Of a stretch of DNA of 37,296 nucleotides, positions 16,674-23,824 are shown one piece after another. Origin of the DNA: Actinomycetota bacterium (GTDB lineage: Bacteria > Actinomycetota > Actinomycetes > Nanopelagicales > Nanopelagicaceae); assembly GCA_016870455.1 (NCBI GenBank), contig VGBN01000012.1, positions 1-37,296 of the forward strand. Direction: 5' to 3'. The first letter of the stretch is position 1, and every line of letters begins with the position of its first letter. Both the position numbers and the translations under genes were made by a program. The notes under the pieces were generated by a model. The model was not told where the DNA came from and made no database searches. It saw nothing but the letters and a program-made list of their open reading frames with translations.

Positions 16674-17772
16674 CTCCATCATCAAAGTCATCCTCTGTTC
16701 GAGCAGTTCGCCAAATGATTATCGCCACCGAGGCTAAGCACCCCAACACCGCTGGCCAAACTCCAATAAATTCAAAATCAGTAAACCAATAAAGTATTAG
16801 ATATGCACCAGAACCCAACAATGCCACCACTGAACTTCGTTGCATTTGATCAAGTTTTATCTTGCCAGGATTTGGCGGAGTAAATAGATTTGCCTGATCA
16901 ATCTTTTCTAACTCATCTAAGTAGGTGGTAGGTGCGGATTGATCAAGGGATAAGCCAGAAACAATTGACTCAAACTCAGCATCGACTAAATCACTTTCAT
17001 TAAAATCTGAGCCGCGTTTTACCGCACCAGATAAAACATCTTCAATAAAGATTTTACTTTCGATATTTAACTGCGTTAAGTCAAAATCCAACGCAACATT
17101 GTGAAATGAGTTTTCAAAAACAACCTCCCGGATATCTACTGAAAATACATTGTCTATCACCGTCATTGAGTTCTCTGGGTCAACTGCATGATCATTAATT
17201 GAGTAAGCCACCATGATTGGTAAATCAATCAAGTAAAGATCACGCTCTACTAGCCTCCATAATTTACGAAGGGAATCCAATGCTTTTAATGGAGTTCGGC
17301 CATAAGCATGAATTGGCGGATTTGGCGCTGCTACATCAGTTGGACCTTTACCAATTGAACCAATTAGAAACTTTGAAATCGGAACAAATTTCATAAACCA
17401 TCTACGATCATGAATTGAGGGGTTTAAAACAATCAGACCCTCCACCTCAGAGCCACGAATCTGGCACAGCCTAAGGGCTAAGGTTGCTCCCATTGAGAAG
17501 CCTGCAACAAATACTCGATCACAACTTTTCTTTAACTCCAAAAAAGATTTCTCAACCTCGCCATACCAATCTTGCCAAGTTGTTTGATTCATCTGTTGCC
17601 AGCTGGTGCCATGTCCAGGAAGCAATGGCGCAACTACGGTGTAACCAGCGTTGTTTAAAAATTTTGCCCACGGGGCAATACTGATTGGTGTGCTGGTGAA
17701 ACCATGGATAAGTAGCACTCCAATTTTTCCACCCATCAGGGTAAATCCGGCTGAGTTTGGAATGGAATTCAC
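16663..17772 (-). CDS. Alpha/beta hydrolase (carboxylesterase-like) with C-terminal membrane tail
   Basis: The first 230 residues are an esterase/lipase-type hydrolase: oxyanion loop LLIHGFTSTP (20-29), LLPGHGTSW, nucleophile Ser93 in GFSMGATLAL, probable Asp194 (SINDHAVDP) and His224 (SFHNVALDFD). After an acidic linker of about 80 residues come two hydrophobic segments (about 313-332 and 335-354), then a short acidic end. The enzyme is therefore likely tethered to the membrane with its domain on the cytoplasmic side, as no signal peptide is present. Substrate is unknown; a lipid ester fits the acyltransferase next door. The start is GTG; the hexamer 6 bases upstream (CACCAT) is one base off the TANNNT pattern. 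ATG at 17736 is an alternative. Confidence 0.82.
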   Translation of the reverse strand: MNSIPNSAGFTLMGGKIGVLLIHGFTSTPISIAPWAKFLNNAGYTVVAPLLPGHGTSWQQMNQTTWQDWYGEVEKSFLELKKSCDRVFVAGFSMGATLALRLCQIRGSEVEGLIVLNPSIHDRRWFMKFVPISKFLIGSIGKGPTDVAAPNPPIHAYGRTPLKALDSLRKLWRLVERDLYLIDLPIMVAYSINDHAVDPENSMTVIDNVFSVDIREVVFENSFHNVALDFDLTQLNIESKIFIEDVLSGAVKRGSDFNESDLVDAEFESIVSGLSLDQSAPTTYLDELEKIDQANLFTPPNPGKIKLDQMQRSSVVALLGSGAYLILYWFTDFEFIGVWPAVLGCLASVAIIIWRTARTEDDFDDGASL

Positions 17773-17804
17773 GCTCGAATGGTGTCATAGATTGGCTTAG
17801 CCAC

Positions 17805-17810
17805 TAAATT
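17805..17810 (+). promoter_or_regulatory. Predicted -10 box (TAAATT), leaderless start of the acyltransferase gene
   Basis: TAAATT, then ATCCCT, then ATG at 17817. No Shine-Dalgarno is present. Confidence 0.55.
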
Positions 17811-17816
17811 ATCCCT

Positions 17817-18527
17817 ATGCCATACCAGATCTTGAAGTCATTTTTAATCCCGCTATTGATGTTTATCTTTAGGCCAAAGGTAAGTGGATTAAGACATGTG
17901 CCAAGCACCGGACCGGTGATAATCGCCTCCAACCACCTTTCATTTAGCGATTCAATCTTTATGCCACTGGTTGTGCCACGTAATGTCACCTTCTTAGCAA
18001 AGAGTGAGTACTTCACCTCACCTGGTTTAAAAGGTCTAATTAAAAAACTAACCTTTATTGCGCTGGGTCAGGTTCCGATTGATCGATCTGGTGGCAAACG
18101 TAGTGAGGCGGCGATCTTGACTGGTTTAAGGTTGCTTAAAGAGGAACATTGCGTTGGAATTTATCCAGAGGGGACAAGATCCCCAGATGGACGGTTATAT
18201 AAAGGTCGAACTGGTATTGCACGAATGGCAATTGAGTCAGGAGCACCAGTTGTGCCAGTTGCGATGTTTAACACCGCAGAGATACAACCGACTGGGCAGG
18301 TGGTGCCCAAGGTAAGGCGGGTTGAGATGGTCTTTGGTGAACCAATGTATTTTTCTGGCGATTCAACCGATCAGACGGTGTTAAGAGCTGCCACCAATCA
18401 ATTAATGGAGAAGATTGCTGAGTTATCAAAGCAAGAGTATGTGCCACATATGTACGCCTCTGATGCTAAAGATGCAATCAAAAAGAGCTTAAGAGAGAGA
18501 ATTGATTTTGATGAGGATGATGTCTGA
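17817..18527 (+). CDS. 1-acyl-sn-glycerol-3-phosphate acyltransferase-like (PlsC family)
   Basis: This enzyme is predicted to acylate lysophosphatidic acid or a related lysolipid at the membrane. The 236-residue protein carries the acyltransferase block I ASNHLSFSDSIF (NHX4D pattern) and block III YPEGTRSPDGRLYKGRTG, plus VPVAMFN in block IV. A hydrophobic N-terminus (FLIPLLMFIFRPKV) could anchor it. As I recall, a homologue (Rv2182c) lies in the mycobacterial pimB'-fadD15 neighbourhood, so an alternative is acylation of phosphatidylinositol mannosides or another glycolipid. It diverges from the hydrolase gene (44-base gap). Its stop is one base from the end of the convergent nuclease gene. 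Confidence 0.88.
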   Translation: MPYQILKSFLIPLLMFIFRPKVSGLRHVPSTGPVIIASNHLSFSDSIFMPLVVPRNVTFLAKSEYFTSPGLKGLIKKLTFIALGQVPIDRSGGKRSEAAILTGLRLLKEEHCVGIYPEGTRSPDGRLYKGRTGIARMAIESGAPVVPVAMFNTAEIQPTGQVVPKVRRVEMVFGEPMYFSGDSTDQTVLRAATNQLMEKIAELSKQEYVPHMYASDAKDAIKKSLRERIDFDEDDV

Positions 18528-18528
18528 T

Positions 18529-19245
18529 TTACTGAGCGCCAATAAACTCTCGTCGCTGATTTAGGTAATTACACATATCGCAGTTGTCTTTAGCAGCTGG
18601 CATCGGACCACTTACCACGGTAATAAAATCGGTAAGGCGCTCACCAAGGGCTGCCGGGTTTCGTTCAATTGGTCGCCAGGTGTGTTTTAACTTTAAACCA
18701 AAGCCTTTATTAACATCACCAGCTGGCTCCAGTAATGACCAAACTAGAAGTCCCATAACTGAAACCTGCTTTGGAGCACCAGTTGCAGGATTTTCTAACG
18801 CAAATGCATATGCCTCAAGTTGTGGTTGGTAGAGCTCTGTTTTATCGGAATCCTTTGCTTGAAATTTGCAATCAATAATGCCAAAGCTGCCATCAGAAAA
18901 CTCAATCAATAAATCATATTTGCCTCGAATTGCATACTTTGTGGGCTGCCCATTTACTGTAATAAAGGTTGACTTAACCCATCCTCCTAAATCAGCGACC
19001 CTTCCAGCTGGCAAAACCGGGGCAATATCGGCACAGCTTTTATCTGCAAAGTACTTTTCTTGCATGCTGGCTAGATCTCCCACCAAAGGCATAAAACCTG
19101 GGGTACGAAGGCCGTGGTTGTAATTTAACCAAAGGCATCGGTGACAAGATCCCCAGGAAAAAGTTAAATCGGAGGGTGAGATAAATTCGCGGGCATTTCC
19201 AACTGCATTTGATGAGGCCACTATTACTCTTCTTTCGTTACCCAC
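18529..19245 (-). CDS. RecB-like PD-(D/E)XK nuclease with four cysteines
   Basis: This stand-alone 238-residue protein has the RecB/Cas4-type nuclease core: Asp111 in KYDLLIEFSDGS, Asp125-X-Lys127 in GIIDCKF, and the QXXXY motif at 142-146 (QLEAYAFAL). Two CxxC pairs frame the domain, Cys34/Cys37 (SCHRCLWL) and Cys222/Cys225 (NCDMCNYL). This resembles the iron-sulfur clasp of AddB- and Cas4-type nucleases, although the 2+2 spacing differs from the usual 1+3. No helicase or CRISPR genes are nearby. The GTG at 19245 is used here; GTG 19221, with AAGAAGAG five bases upstream, is a good alternative. Biological role unknown; DNA repair or end processing is the cautious guess. Confidence 0.78.
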   Translation of the reverse strand: MGNERRVIVASSNAVGNAREFISPSDLTFSWGSCHRCLWLNYNHGLRTPGFMPLVGDLASMQEKYFADKSCADIAPVLPAGRVADLGGWVKSTFITVNGQPTKYAIRGKYDLLIEFSDGSFGIIDCKFQAKDSDKTELYQPQLEAYAFALENPATGAPKQVSVMGLLVWSLLEPAGDVNKGFGLKLKHTWRPIERNPAALGERLTDFITVVSGPMPAAKDNCDMCNYLNQRREFIGAQ

Positions 19246-19338
19246 CCTTAACTAGGTGCCTGATTTTGGTTTGTTAAGCAGTGTAAGTCTGCCTGCTTGC
19301 GGTGACAAAAGGATAGATCGCCACGAAAATATCGGTGA

Positions 19339-19995
19339 TTAACCTATTATTACTGCGGAGAAAATGGTAAATATGCCAAGTCCGATCATTACCACCCCAC
19401 CAAATCGGCGCATAAATATCAATCTTCTTAAATCACCCGACAACCAACTTCTAATCGTGCCAGCGAGTAAGCCATAAGCACCATCAGAGATCATCGCTAC
19501 CAGGGCAAATATTCCACCTAGCAGCAGCAATTGCGCTGTGACATTGCTTTTTTCTTGATCAACAAATTGGGGCAAGATTGCGGCGAAGAAAACTATTGAT
19601 TTAGGATTTAAGGTCCCTACCCAAAAGCCATTTTTTATTGATGTAAAAAAGGATGGTCTTGCGCCATCGGTGCTTTGCAGATCTTGAGAGTGGCTTTTGC
19701 TAGCTGCAATCGCTGCATAACCTAGATAGATCAGATAACCACCACCTGCCCATTGAATTGCGTGGTAAAACAGCTCAGATCTTTGTAACAGTGGACCTAA
19801 CCCCAGCGCCACCAAGATGGATACCAAAAACATTCCACCGGCATTTCCAATCACGGTGGCAATTGCCGCCAACCTGCCCCAGGCGATGGCACGGGCGATG
19901 GTGAAGAGCACCGATGGGCCAGGGGCGAGAATGATCAAAATCGTGGCTACTAGGTACTCCCAGAGCCGGGATGGAATGGCATCTGAGAGGAACAC
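19339..19995 (-). CDS. LysE/RhtB-family amino-acid exporter
   Basis: This is a predicted inner-membrane efflux carrier for amino acids or derivatives. It has 218 residues with five to six hydrophobic helices and the family N-terminal pattern (EYLVATILIILAPGPSVLFTIARAIAWGRLA). WVGTLNPKSIVFFAAILPQF in the middle is typical of LysE/RhtB proteins. Substrate is not readable. The GTG start has TACAAT exactly six bases upstream, implying a leaderless mRNA. It diverges from padR across 88 bases containing TCGATA repeats, so PadR may control it. Confidence 0.9.
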   Translation of the reverse strand: MFLSDAIPSRLWEYLVATILIILAPGPSVLFTIARAIAWGRLAAIATVIGNAGGMFLVSILVALGLGPLLQRSELFYHAIQWAGGGYLIYLGYAAIAASKSHSQDLQSTDGARPSFFTSIKNGFWVGTLNPKSIVFFAAILPQFVDQEKSNVTAQLLLLGGIFALVAMISDGAYGLLAGTIRSWLSGDLRRLIFMRRFGGVVMIGLGIFTIFSAVIIG

Positions 19996-20001
19996 GCTTT
20001 A

Positions 20002-20007
20002 ATTGTA
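20002..20007 (-). promoter_or_regulatory. Predicted -10 box (TACAAT), leaderless start of the LysE gene
   Basis: TACAAT is close to the classic TATAAT, followed by TAAAGC and GTG at 19995. This is among the strongest examples in the window. Confidence 0.65.
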
Positions 20008-20022
20008 TGGGTTGCCAATATT

Positions 20023-20066
20023 TCGATAATGGGTTTAAATACTCGATAGTATCGATTCGATATATC
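20023..20066. promoter_or_regulatory. TCGATA repeat cluster, candidate PadR operator
   Basis: The lysE-padR intergenic region holds TCGATA at 20023, the perfect 13-base palindrome TCGATAGTATCGA (20043-20055), TCGATT at 20052 and TCGATA at 20057, then GATATATC. The first two copies are 20 bases apart, about two helical turns. Binding by the adjacent PadR protein is inference. Confidence 0.45.
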
Positions 20067-20083
20067 TAGTAGATAGGCAGCCA

Positions 20084-20626
20084 GTGAGATCTCGTTCCCA
20101 ATCCTTGGAGTTTGCTCTCCTTGGCCTGCTCTCCCAGGGACCACTTCATGGGTATGAGTTACGAAAGCGGATGAGTGCTATCTATGGTCCATTTCGGGCA
20201 TTAAGTTTCTCCGTTTTATACCCACAACTTCGCAAGATGTTAGAGGCAAACTTAATCGAACAATCATTTTCCGACTCTGGTGGTTTATCGAGAAGATCAA
20301 GAATTGTCTATGAGTTAACTGGCAAGGGTAGGGAGCGTTTTGCATCTTTAATGCAAAGTGCCAGCCCTGACTCCTTTGAGGATGAAGGATTTGAGGTCCG
20401 GTTTGCTTTTTTTGGACCAACACCTAGAAATAATCGCGTCAGAATTTTAGAGGGGCGCCATCGCAGATTAGTTGAGAAGGCGGAGATTGTTCGCAAGGAC
20501 TTAGCAAAAACACCAGAGGGAATTGATACCTATTTAGTTGAGTGGCGCCGTCACTCATTGGAATCAGCAGAGCGAGAGATCGCTTGGCTGGAAGAGATGA
20601 TAAAAACCGAAAGGAAGAGCTCGTGA
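20084..20626 (+). CDS. PadR-family transcriptional regulator
   Basis: This 180-residue repressor-type protein has an N-terminal winged helix ([22 protein letters not shown], then [21 protein letters not shown]) and a C-terminal helical dimerisation arm (residues about 100-178). The start is GTG. It does not show the clean leaderless hexamer seen elsewhere. The next gene, ino1, begins inside its stop codon. As I recall, a PadR-ino1 pair is conserved in actinobacteria (Rv0047c-Rv0046c in M. tuberculosis), so control of inositol phosphate synthesis is likely, probably with autoregulation through the TCGATA repeats. The ligand is unknown. Confidence 0.9.
   Translation: MRSRSQSLEFALLGLLSQGPLHGYELRKRMSAIYGPFRALSFSVLYPQLRKMLEANLIEQSFSDSGGLSRRSRIVYELTGKGRERFASLMQSASPDSFEDEGFEVRFAFFGPTPRNNRVRILEGRHRRLVEKAEIVRKDLAKTPEGIDTYLVEWRRHSLESAEREIAWLEEMIKTERKSS
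20611..20619 (+). promoter_or_regulatory. Ribosome binding site fixing the ino1 start
   Basis: AAGGAAGAG ends three bases before GTG 20623. It selects this GTG over the ORF-track start at 20542, which lies inside padR. Confidence 0.7.
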
Positions 20627-21717
20627 GCGTAGAAAATAAAGGGGAGATCCGGGTAGCAATAGTTGGAGTGGGAAACTGCGCCAATTCATTGGTTCAGGGA
20701 ATTACCTACTACAAGGATGCTACTAACGAAACCGAGATTCCTGGTTTGATGCACCCAGTACTTGGTGGCTATCACATTAAGAATATCAACTTTGTCCTAG
20801 CCCTAGATGTTGATGCTAAAAAGGTTGGCTTAGATTTAGCTGATGCTATTTGGGCAAGTGAAAACAATACGATTAAGTTTGCAACAGTTGCTAAGACTGG
20901 TGTGGTTGTAAAACGCGGCACCACACTTGATGGTCTTGGTCGCTATTACAAAGAGACGATTAAAGAGTCAGATGCCCCGGCGGTAGATGTAGTGGCGGAG
21001 CTAAAGGCAAGCAAGGTTGATGTCTTAATCTGCTATCTGCCAGTTGGCTCTGAAGAGGCTGCAAAGTTTTATGCCCAATGCGCACTTGATGCTGGCTGTG
21101 CCTTTGTTAACGCCCTGCCGGTCTTTATCGCCTCTGATCCTCTTTGGGCGGACAAGTTCACAAAGGCTGGAATTCCAATTGTTGGCGATGATATTAAGTC
21201 GCAAGTAGGAGCAACTATTACCCACCGCATCATGGCAAAACTATTCCAAGATCGTGGTGTTCATCTAGATCGCACCTACCAATTAAATGTGGGTGGAAAT
21301 ATGGATTTTAAAAATATGTTGGAGCGAGATCGCTTAGAGTCAAAGAAGATCTCTAAAACTCAATCTGTCACCTCACAATTAGATTATGAGTTAGGTTATA
21401 AAAATGTGCATATTGGGCCATCTGATTACATCCCGTGGCTAGATGATCGTAAATGGGCGTATGTTCGGCTGGAGGGTCGTGCATTTGGTGATGTGCCATT
21501 AAATCTTGAGTACAAGCTTGAGGTTTGGGATTCACCAAACTCAGCTGGAGTCATCATTGATGCACTTCGATGTGCCAAGATTGCGTTGGATCGCAAGATT
21601 GGCGGGCCACTTCTATCACCATCTAGTTACTTTATGAAAACACCACCTATTCAATACACCGATGAACAGGCTTACCAAAAGGTGGAACAGTTCATCGAAG
21701 GTAACATCGAAAGATAA
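20623..21717 (+). CDS. ino1: Myo-inositol-1-phosphate synthase
   Basis: This enzyme converts glucose-6-phosphate to 1D-myo-inositol-3-phosphate with NAD+ as cofactor, supplying phosphatidylinositol (and thus PIMs) and mycothiol. The 364-residue protein has the actinobacterial short-form features: NAD-binding [17 protein letters not shown] near residue 10, the 150s region [20 protein letters not shown], the active-site region [16 protein letters not shown], and [12 protein letters not shown]. The start is GTG at 20623, overlapping the padR stop by four bases (GTGA) with a good Shine-Dalgarno; the 20542 start in the ORF track is rejected. A strong terminator follows 19 bases after the stop. Confidence 0.96.
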   Translation: MSVENKGEIRVAIVGVGNCANSLVQGITYYKDATNETEIPGLMHPVLGGYHIKNINFVLALDVDAKKVGLDLADAIWASENNTIKFATVAKTGVVVKRGTTLDGLGRYYKETIKESDAPAVDVVAELKASKVDVLICYLPVGSEEAAKFYAQCALDAGCAFVNALPVFIASDPLWADKFTKAGIPIVGDDIKSQVGATITHRIMAKLFQDRGVHLDRTYQLNVGGNMDFKNMLERDRLESKKISKTQSVTSQLDYELGYKNVHIGPSDYIPWLDDRKWAYVRLEGRAFGDVPLNLEYKLEVWDSPNSAGVIIDALRCAKIALDRKIGGPLLSPSSYFMKTPPIQYTDEQAYQKVEQFIEGNIER

Positions 21718-21736
21718 GATCGTTTTGGTAATTTAA

Positions 21737-21769
21737 AAACCCCTAAGACATTTAATGCCTTAGGGGTTT
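21737..21769 (+). terminator. Rho-independent terminator after ino1
   Basis: An 11-bp perfect stem, AAACCCCTAAG / CTTAGGGGTTT, flanks an 11-base loop; the right arm ends in TTT. The flanking A and T runs could let it act in both directions. Confidence 0.85.
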
Positions 21770-21834
21770 GGTACTTAATTGTATTTAATGAATGGCACGG
21801 CTTAAATCCAGATTGCTAAATCTACAAAATAAAG

Positions 21835-22149
21835 TTAATCAGTATGCTTTCCGCAGATTTGCTCACCATTTGGCCCGATAGTTAGGTGTTGGCAGGCAAT
21901 CCCTAATTTATCAAAAGCTTTGTCGCCAAAGTGCGAACGATAAGCCAGTGCTAGCAGCACCCGAACATTGACCTCGCCATTTGATTTGATTGAGAAGGCA
22001 TGGGCAACTCTAGAAACAGTGTTTTCTACGACCTTGTCAGTATGTGATGTGGCTTTAGCAATTGCAGAGTTGGTTAAACCATCACAAAGGTGTTCGCATA
22101 CTAGATGCTCAAATGGGGTCAATTCCCGAAGCAGGATATTTACATCCAA
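21835..22149 (-). CDS. HTH-only LuxR-type regulator with Cys/His tail
   Basis: This small DNA-binding protein has a LuxR-type helix-turn-helix (LTPFEHLVCEHLCDGLTNSAIA, then KVVENTVSRVAHAF) but no receiver or ligand domain. Its C-terminus holds ACQHL and QICGKH about a dozen residues apart, a possible Cys/His metal site. I choose TTG 22149 (104 residues), which has GGAGAG five bases upstream. The ORF-track TTG at 22245 would add 32 residues of unusual codon use and would share its first base with the divergent enoyl-CoA hydratase ATG. If the shorter form is right, 22150-22244 is a shared regulatory region, and control of the beta-oxidation-type genes next door is plausible. Function is not established. 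Confidence 0.68.
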   Translation of the reverse strand: MDVNILLRELTPFEHLVCEHLCDGLTNSAIAKATSHTDKVVENTVSRVAHAFSIKSNGEVNVRVLLALAYRSHFGDKAFDKLGIACQHLTIGPNGEQICGKHTD

Positions 22150-22232
22150 GGTCACTCTCCAATGATCTGCTTCATATTGTGCCCCTGAAGGTGTTGATTT
22201 TCCAAGCGGGTGGAGATGAGGCGATTTGCGCT

Positions 22233-22238
22233 TACTAT
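22233..22238 (+). promoter_or_regulatory. Predicted -10 box (TACTAT), leaderless start of the enoyl-CoA hydratase gene
   Basis: TACTAT, then TGCGCA, then ATG at 22245. It selects this ATG over the ORF-track start at 22062. Confidence 0.65.
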
Positions 22239-22244
22239 TGCGCA

Positions 22245-22994
22245 ATGAGCTTTATTCAATCAGAGCAAATTGGCACAGTTTTGCGCCTAACCTTAGATCG
22301 GCCAGAGAAGAAAAATGCTCTTACCCAAGATATGTATCAAACTTTGGCAACTAAGATAAATGAGGCAGCCGCTGACTTTGGGATTCGAGTTGTGGTTATT
22401 TGCGCAAATGGTGATTCATTTACTGCCGGAAATGATATAAATGATTTTGCCAATGACCCGCAGATGGACTCTGGCTCTCCAGTATTTAATTTTTTATTTG
22501 CAATTCATAATTTCCCAAAACCATTGATTGCTGCTGTTAAGGGCAGTGCAGTTGGAATTGGAACCACAATGTTGATGCATTGTGATCTTGTGACTGCTAA
22601 TCCAGAGACCAAGTTCTCAATGCCCTTTGTTTCACTTGGCTTAGTTGCAGAGGGTGGGTCCAGTTACTATTTCCCCAGATTGGTTGGCCACGCCAAAGCT
22701 GCAGAAATCTTTTTTACCGGTCGTACATTTACCGCACAAGAGGCACTAGATATGGGCTTAATAAATTCAATTGCTCAAGATGAGTTATCGGCTGCAATGG
22801 CATTTGCGCAAGAGATAGCAGAGCAACCACCGACTGCTGTAATCAATACTAAAGCATTGTTAAAGAGCGGATCCCATGAAGCTTTGAATCAGGTGATGCT
22901 GGCTGAAGGGGAGCTGTTTAAATTAGCAACTCAATCAGATGAGGCCCAGATGGCATTTATGAATTTCTTGGCAAAAAAGAGCAAGGCTAAGTAA
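22245..22994 (+). CDS. Enoyl-CoA hydratase/isomerase family protein
   Basis: This is a crotonase-superfamily enzyme acting on an enoyl- or related acyl-CoA. From ATG 22245 it has 249 residues, a usual stand-alone length. Visible motifs are DRPEKKNALTQDMY, the oxyanion-hole loop SFTAGNDINDF, the second oxyanion motif AAVKGSAVGIGTTMLMHCDL, and FVSLGLVAEGGSSYYFPRLVG with a glutamate at the catalytic position, closer to the isomerase-like branch than to strict hydratases. The 61 upstream residues in the ORF track are non-coding: they run antisense to the LuxR-type gene, and the promoter falls within them. The stop overlaps the ATG of the SDR gene by one base (TAATG). Confidence 0.9.
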   Translation: MSFIQSEQIGTVLRLTLDRPEKKNALTQDMYQTLATKINEAAADFGIRVVVICANGDSFTAGNDINDFANDPQMDSGSPVFNFLFAIHNFPKPLIAAVKGSAVGIGTTMLMHCDLVTANPETKFSMPFVSLGLVAEGGSSYYFPRLVGHAKAAEIFFTGRTFTAQEALDMGLINSIAQDELSAAMAFAQEIAEQPPTAVINTKALLKSGSHEALNQVMLAEGELFKLATQSDEAQMAFMNFLAKKSKAK

Positions 22995-23824
22995 TGACAT
23001 TAGCTGGCAAGAGAATTTTAGTTACCGGAGGCTCCCGCGGAATTGGACTTGCCATCGCTTTACGGGCGGCTAAAGATGGTGCCTGGATTGCCATCGCCGC
23101 TAAAACAACGGAAGCACATCCAAAACTACCCGGCACAATCTTTACTGCAGCAAAAGATATTGAAGCAGCTGGTGGCAAAGCATTGGCGATTCAATGTGAT
23201 CTTCGCGATGAAAATCAGATAGCTAAAGCGGTGGAACAGGCTGGTAGTGCATTTGGTGGCATAGATATATTGATTAATAACGCATCTGCAATAAATTTAA
23301 CTAATACCGAGAACACACCTGCTAAAAGATTTGACTTGATGATGGGTGTAAACACACGTGGCACATTTCTTACCTCCCAAGCCTGCTTGCCATATTTAAA
23401 GAAGAGCGCGCAAGAGGGAAGAAACCCCCACATTTTGATGCTCTCACCACCCTTATCAATGAAGGGTAAATGGTTTAAGCCTCACCTGGCTTACACCATG
23501 GCTAAATACGGAATGAGTATGTGTGTTTTGGGATTGGCTGATGAGATAAAACGAGATGGCATCGGTGTTAATGCACTGTGGCCCAGAACTGCAATCGATA
23601 CTGCAGCATTAGCAATGATTCCTGGGGTTGATACTGCATTTTGCCGAACCACAGATATTCTTGCCGATTCAGCCTACATAATTTTAAATCGATCAGGTAA
23701 AGAGTGTTCGGGTAACTTCTTTATCGATGATGAGGTATTAGCAAGTGAGGGAATTGTTGATTTGGATAAATACGCAGTAGTGCCTGGTACCAAAGAGTTT
23801 ATAAATGATCTATTTGTTGATTAG
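22994..23824 (+). CDS. Short-chain dehydrogenase, HSDL2-like
   Basis: This NAD(P)-dependent oxidoreductase has 276 residues. The Rossmann motif is TGGSRGIGLAIA near the N-terminus, NNAS is present, and the catalytic Tyr-X3-Lys is in AYTMAKYGMS, preceded by LSPPLSMKGKWFKPHL. This last stretch and the ending (SGNFFIDDEVL) resemble hydroxysteroid dehydrogenase-like protein 2, a peroxisomal protein of unclear substrate in animals; only the SDR part is present, without the SCP2 domain. It is translationally coupled to the enoyl-CoA hydratase gene, pointing to acyl-CoA or sterol-like substrates (inference). It overlaps cbiO by four bases at the 3' ends. Confidence 0.88.
   Translation: MTLAGKRILVTGGSRGIGLAIALRAAKDGAWIAIAAKTTEAHPKLPGTIFTAAKDIEAAGGKALAIQCDLRDENQIAKAVEQAGSAFGGIDILINNASAINLTNTENTPAKRFDLMMGVNTRGTFLTSQACLPYLKKSAQEGRNPHILMLSPPLSMKGKWFKPHLAYTMAKYGMSMCVLGLADEIKRDGIGVNALWPRTAIDTAALAMIPGVDTAFCRTTDILADSAYIILNRSGKECSGNFFIDDEVLASEGIVDLDKYAVVPGTKEFINDLFVD

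Noticed and set aside
19276-19298. AAGCAG...CTGCTT inverted repeat between the LysE and nuclease genes
   Set aside because: Six-base arms with an 11-base loop and no T-run; too weak to call a terminator or operator.
20542-20622. Upstream extension of ino1 in the ORF track
   Set aside because: It lies inside padR, and GTG 20623 has a good Shine-Dalgarno and starts just before the conserved NAD-binding motif.
22062-22244. 61-residue N-terminal extension of the enoyl-CoA hydratase
   Set aside because: It contains the TACTAT promoter and is antisense to the LuxR-type gene; the conserved family sequence starts right after ATG 22245.
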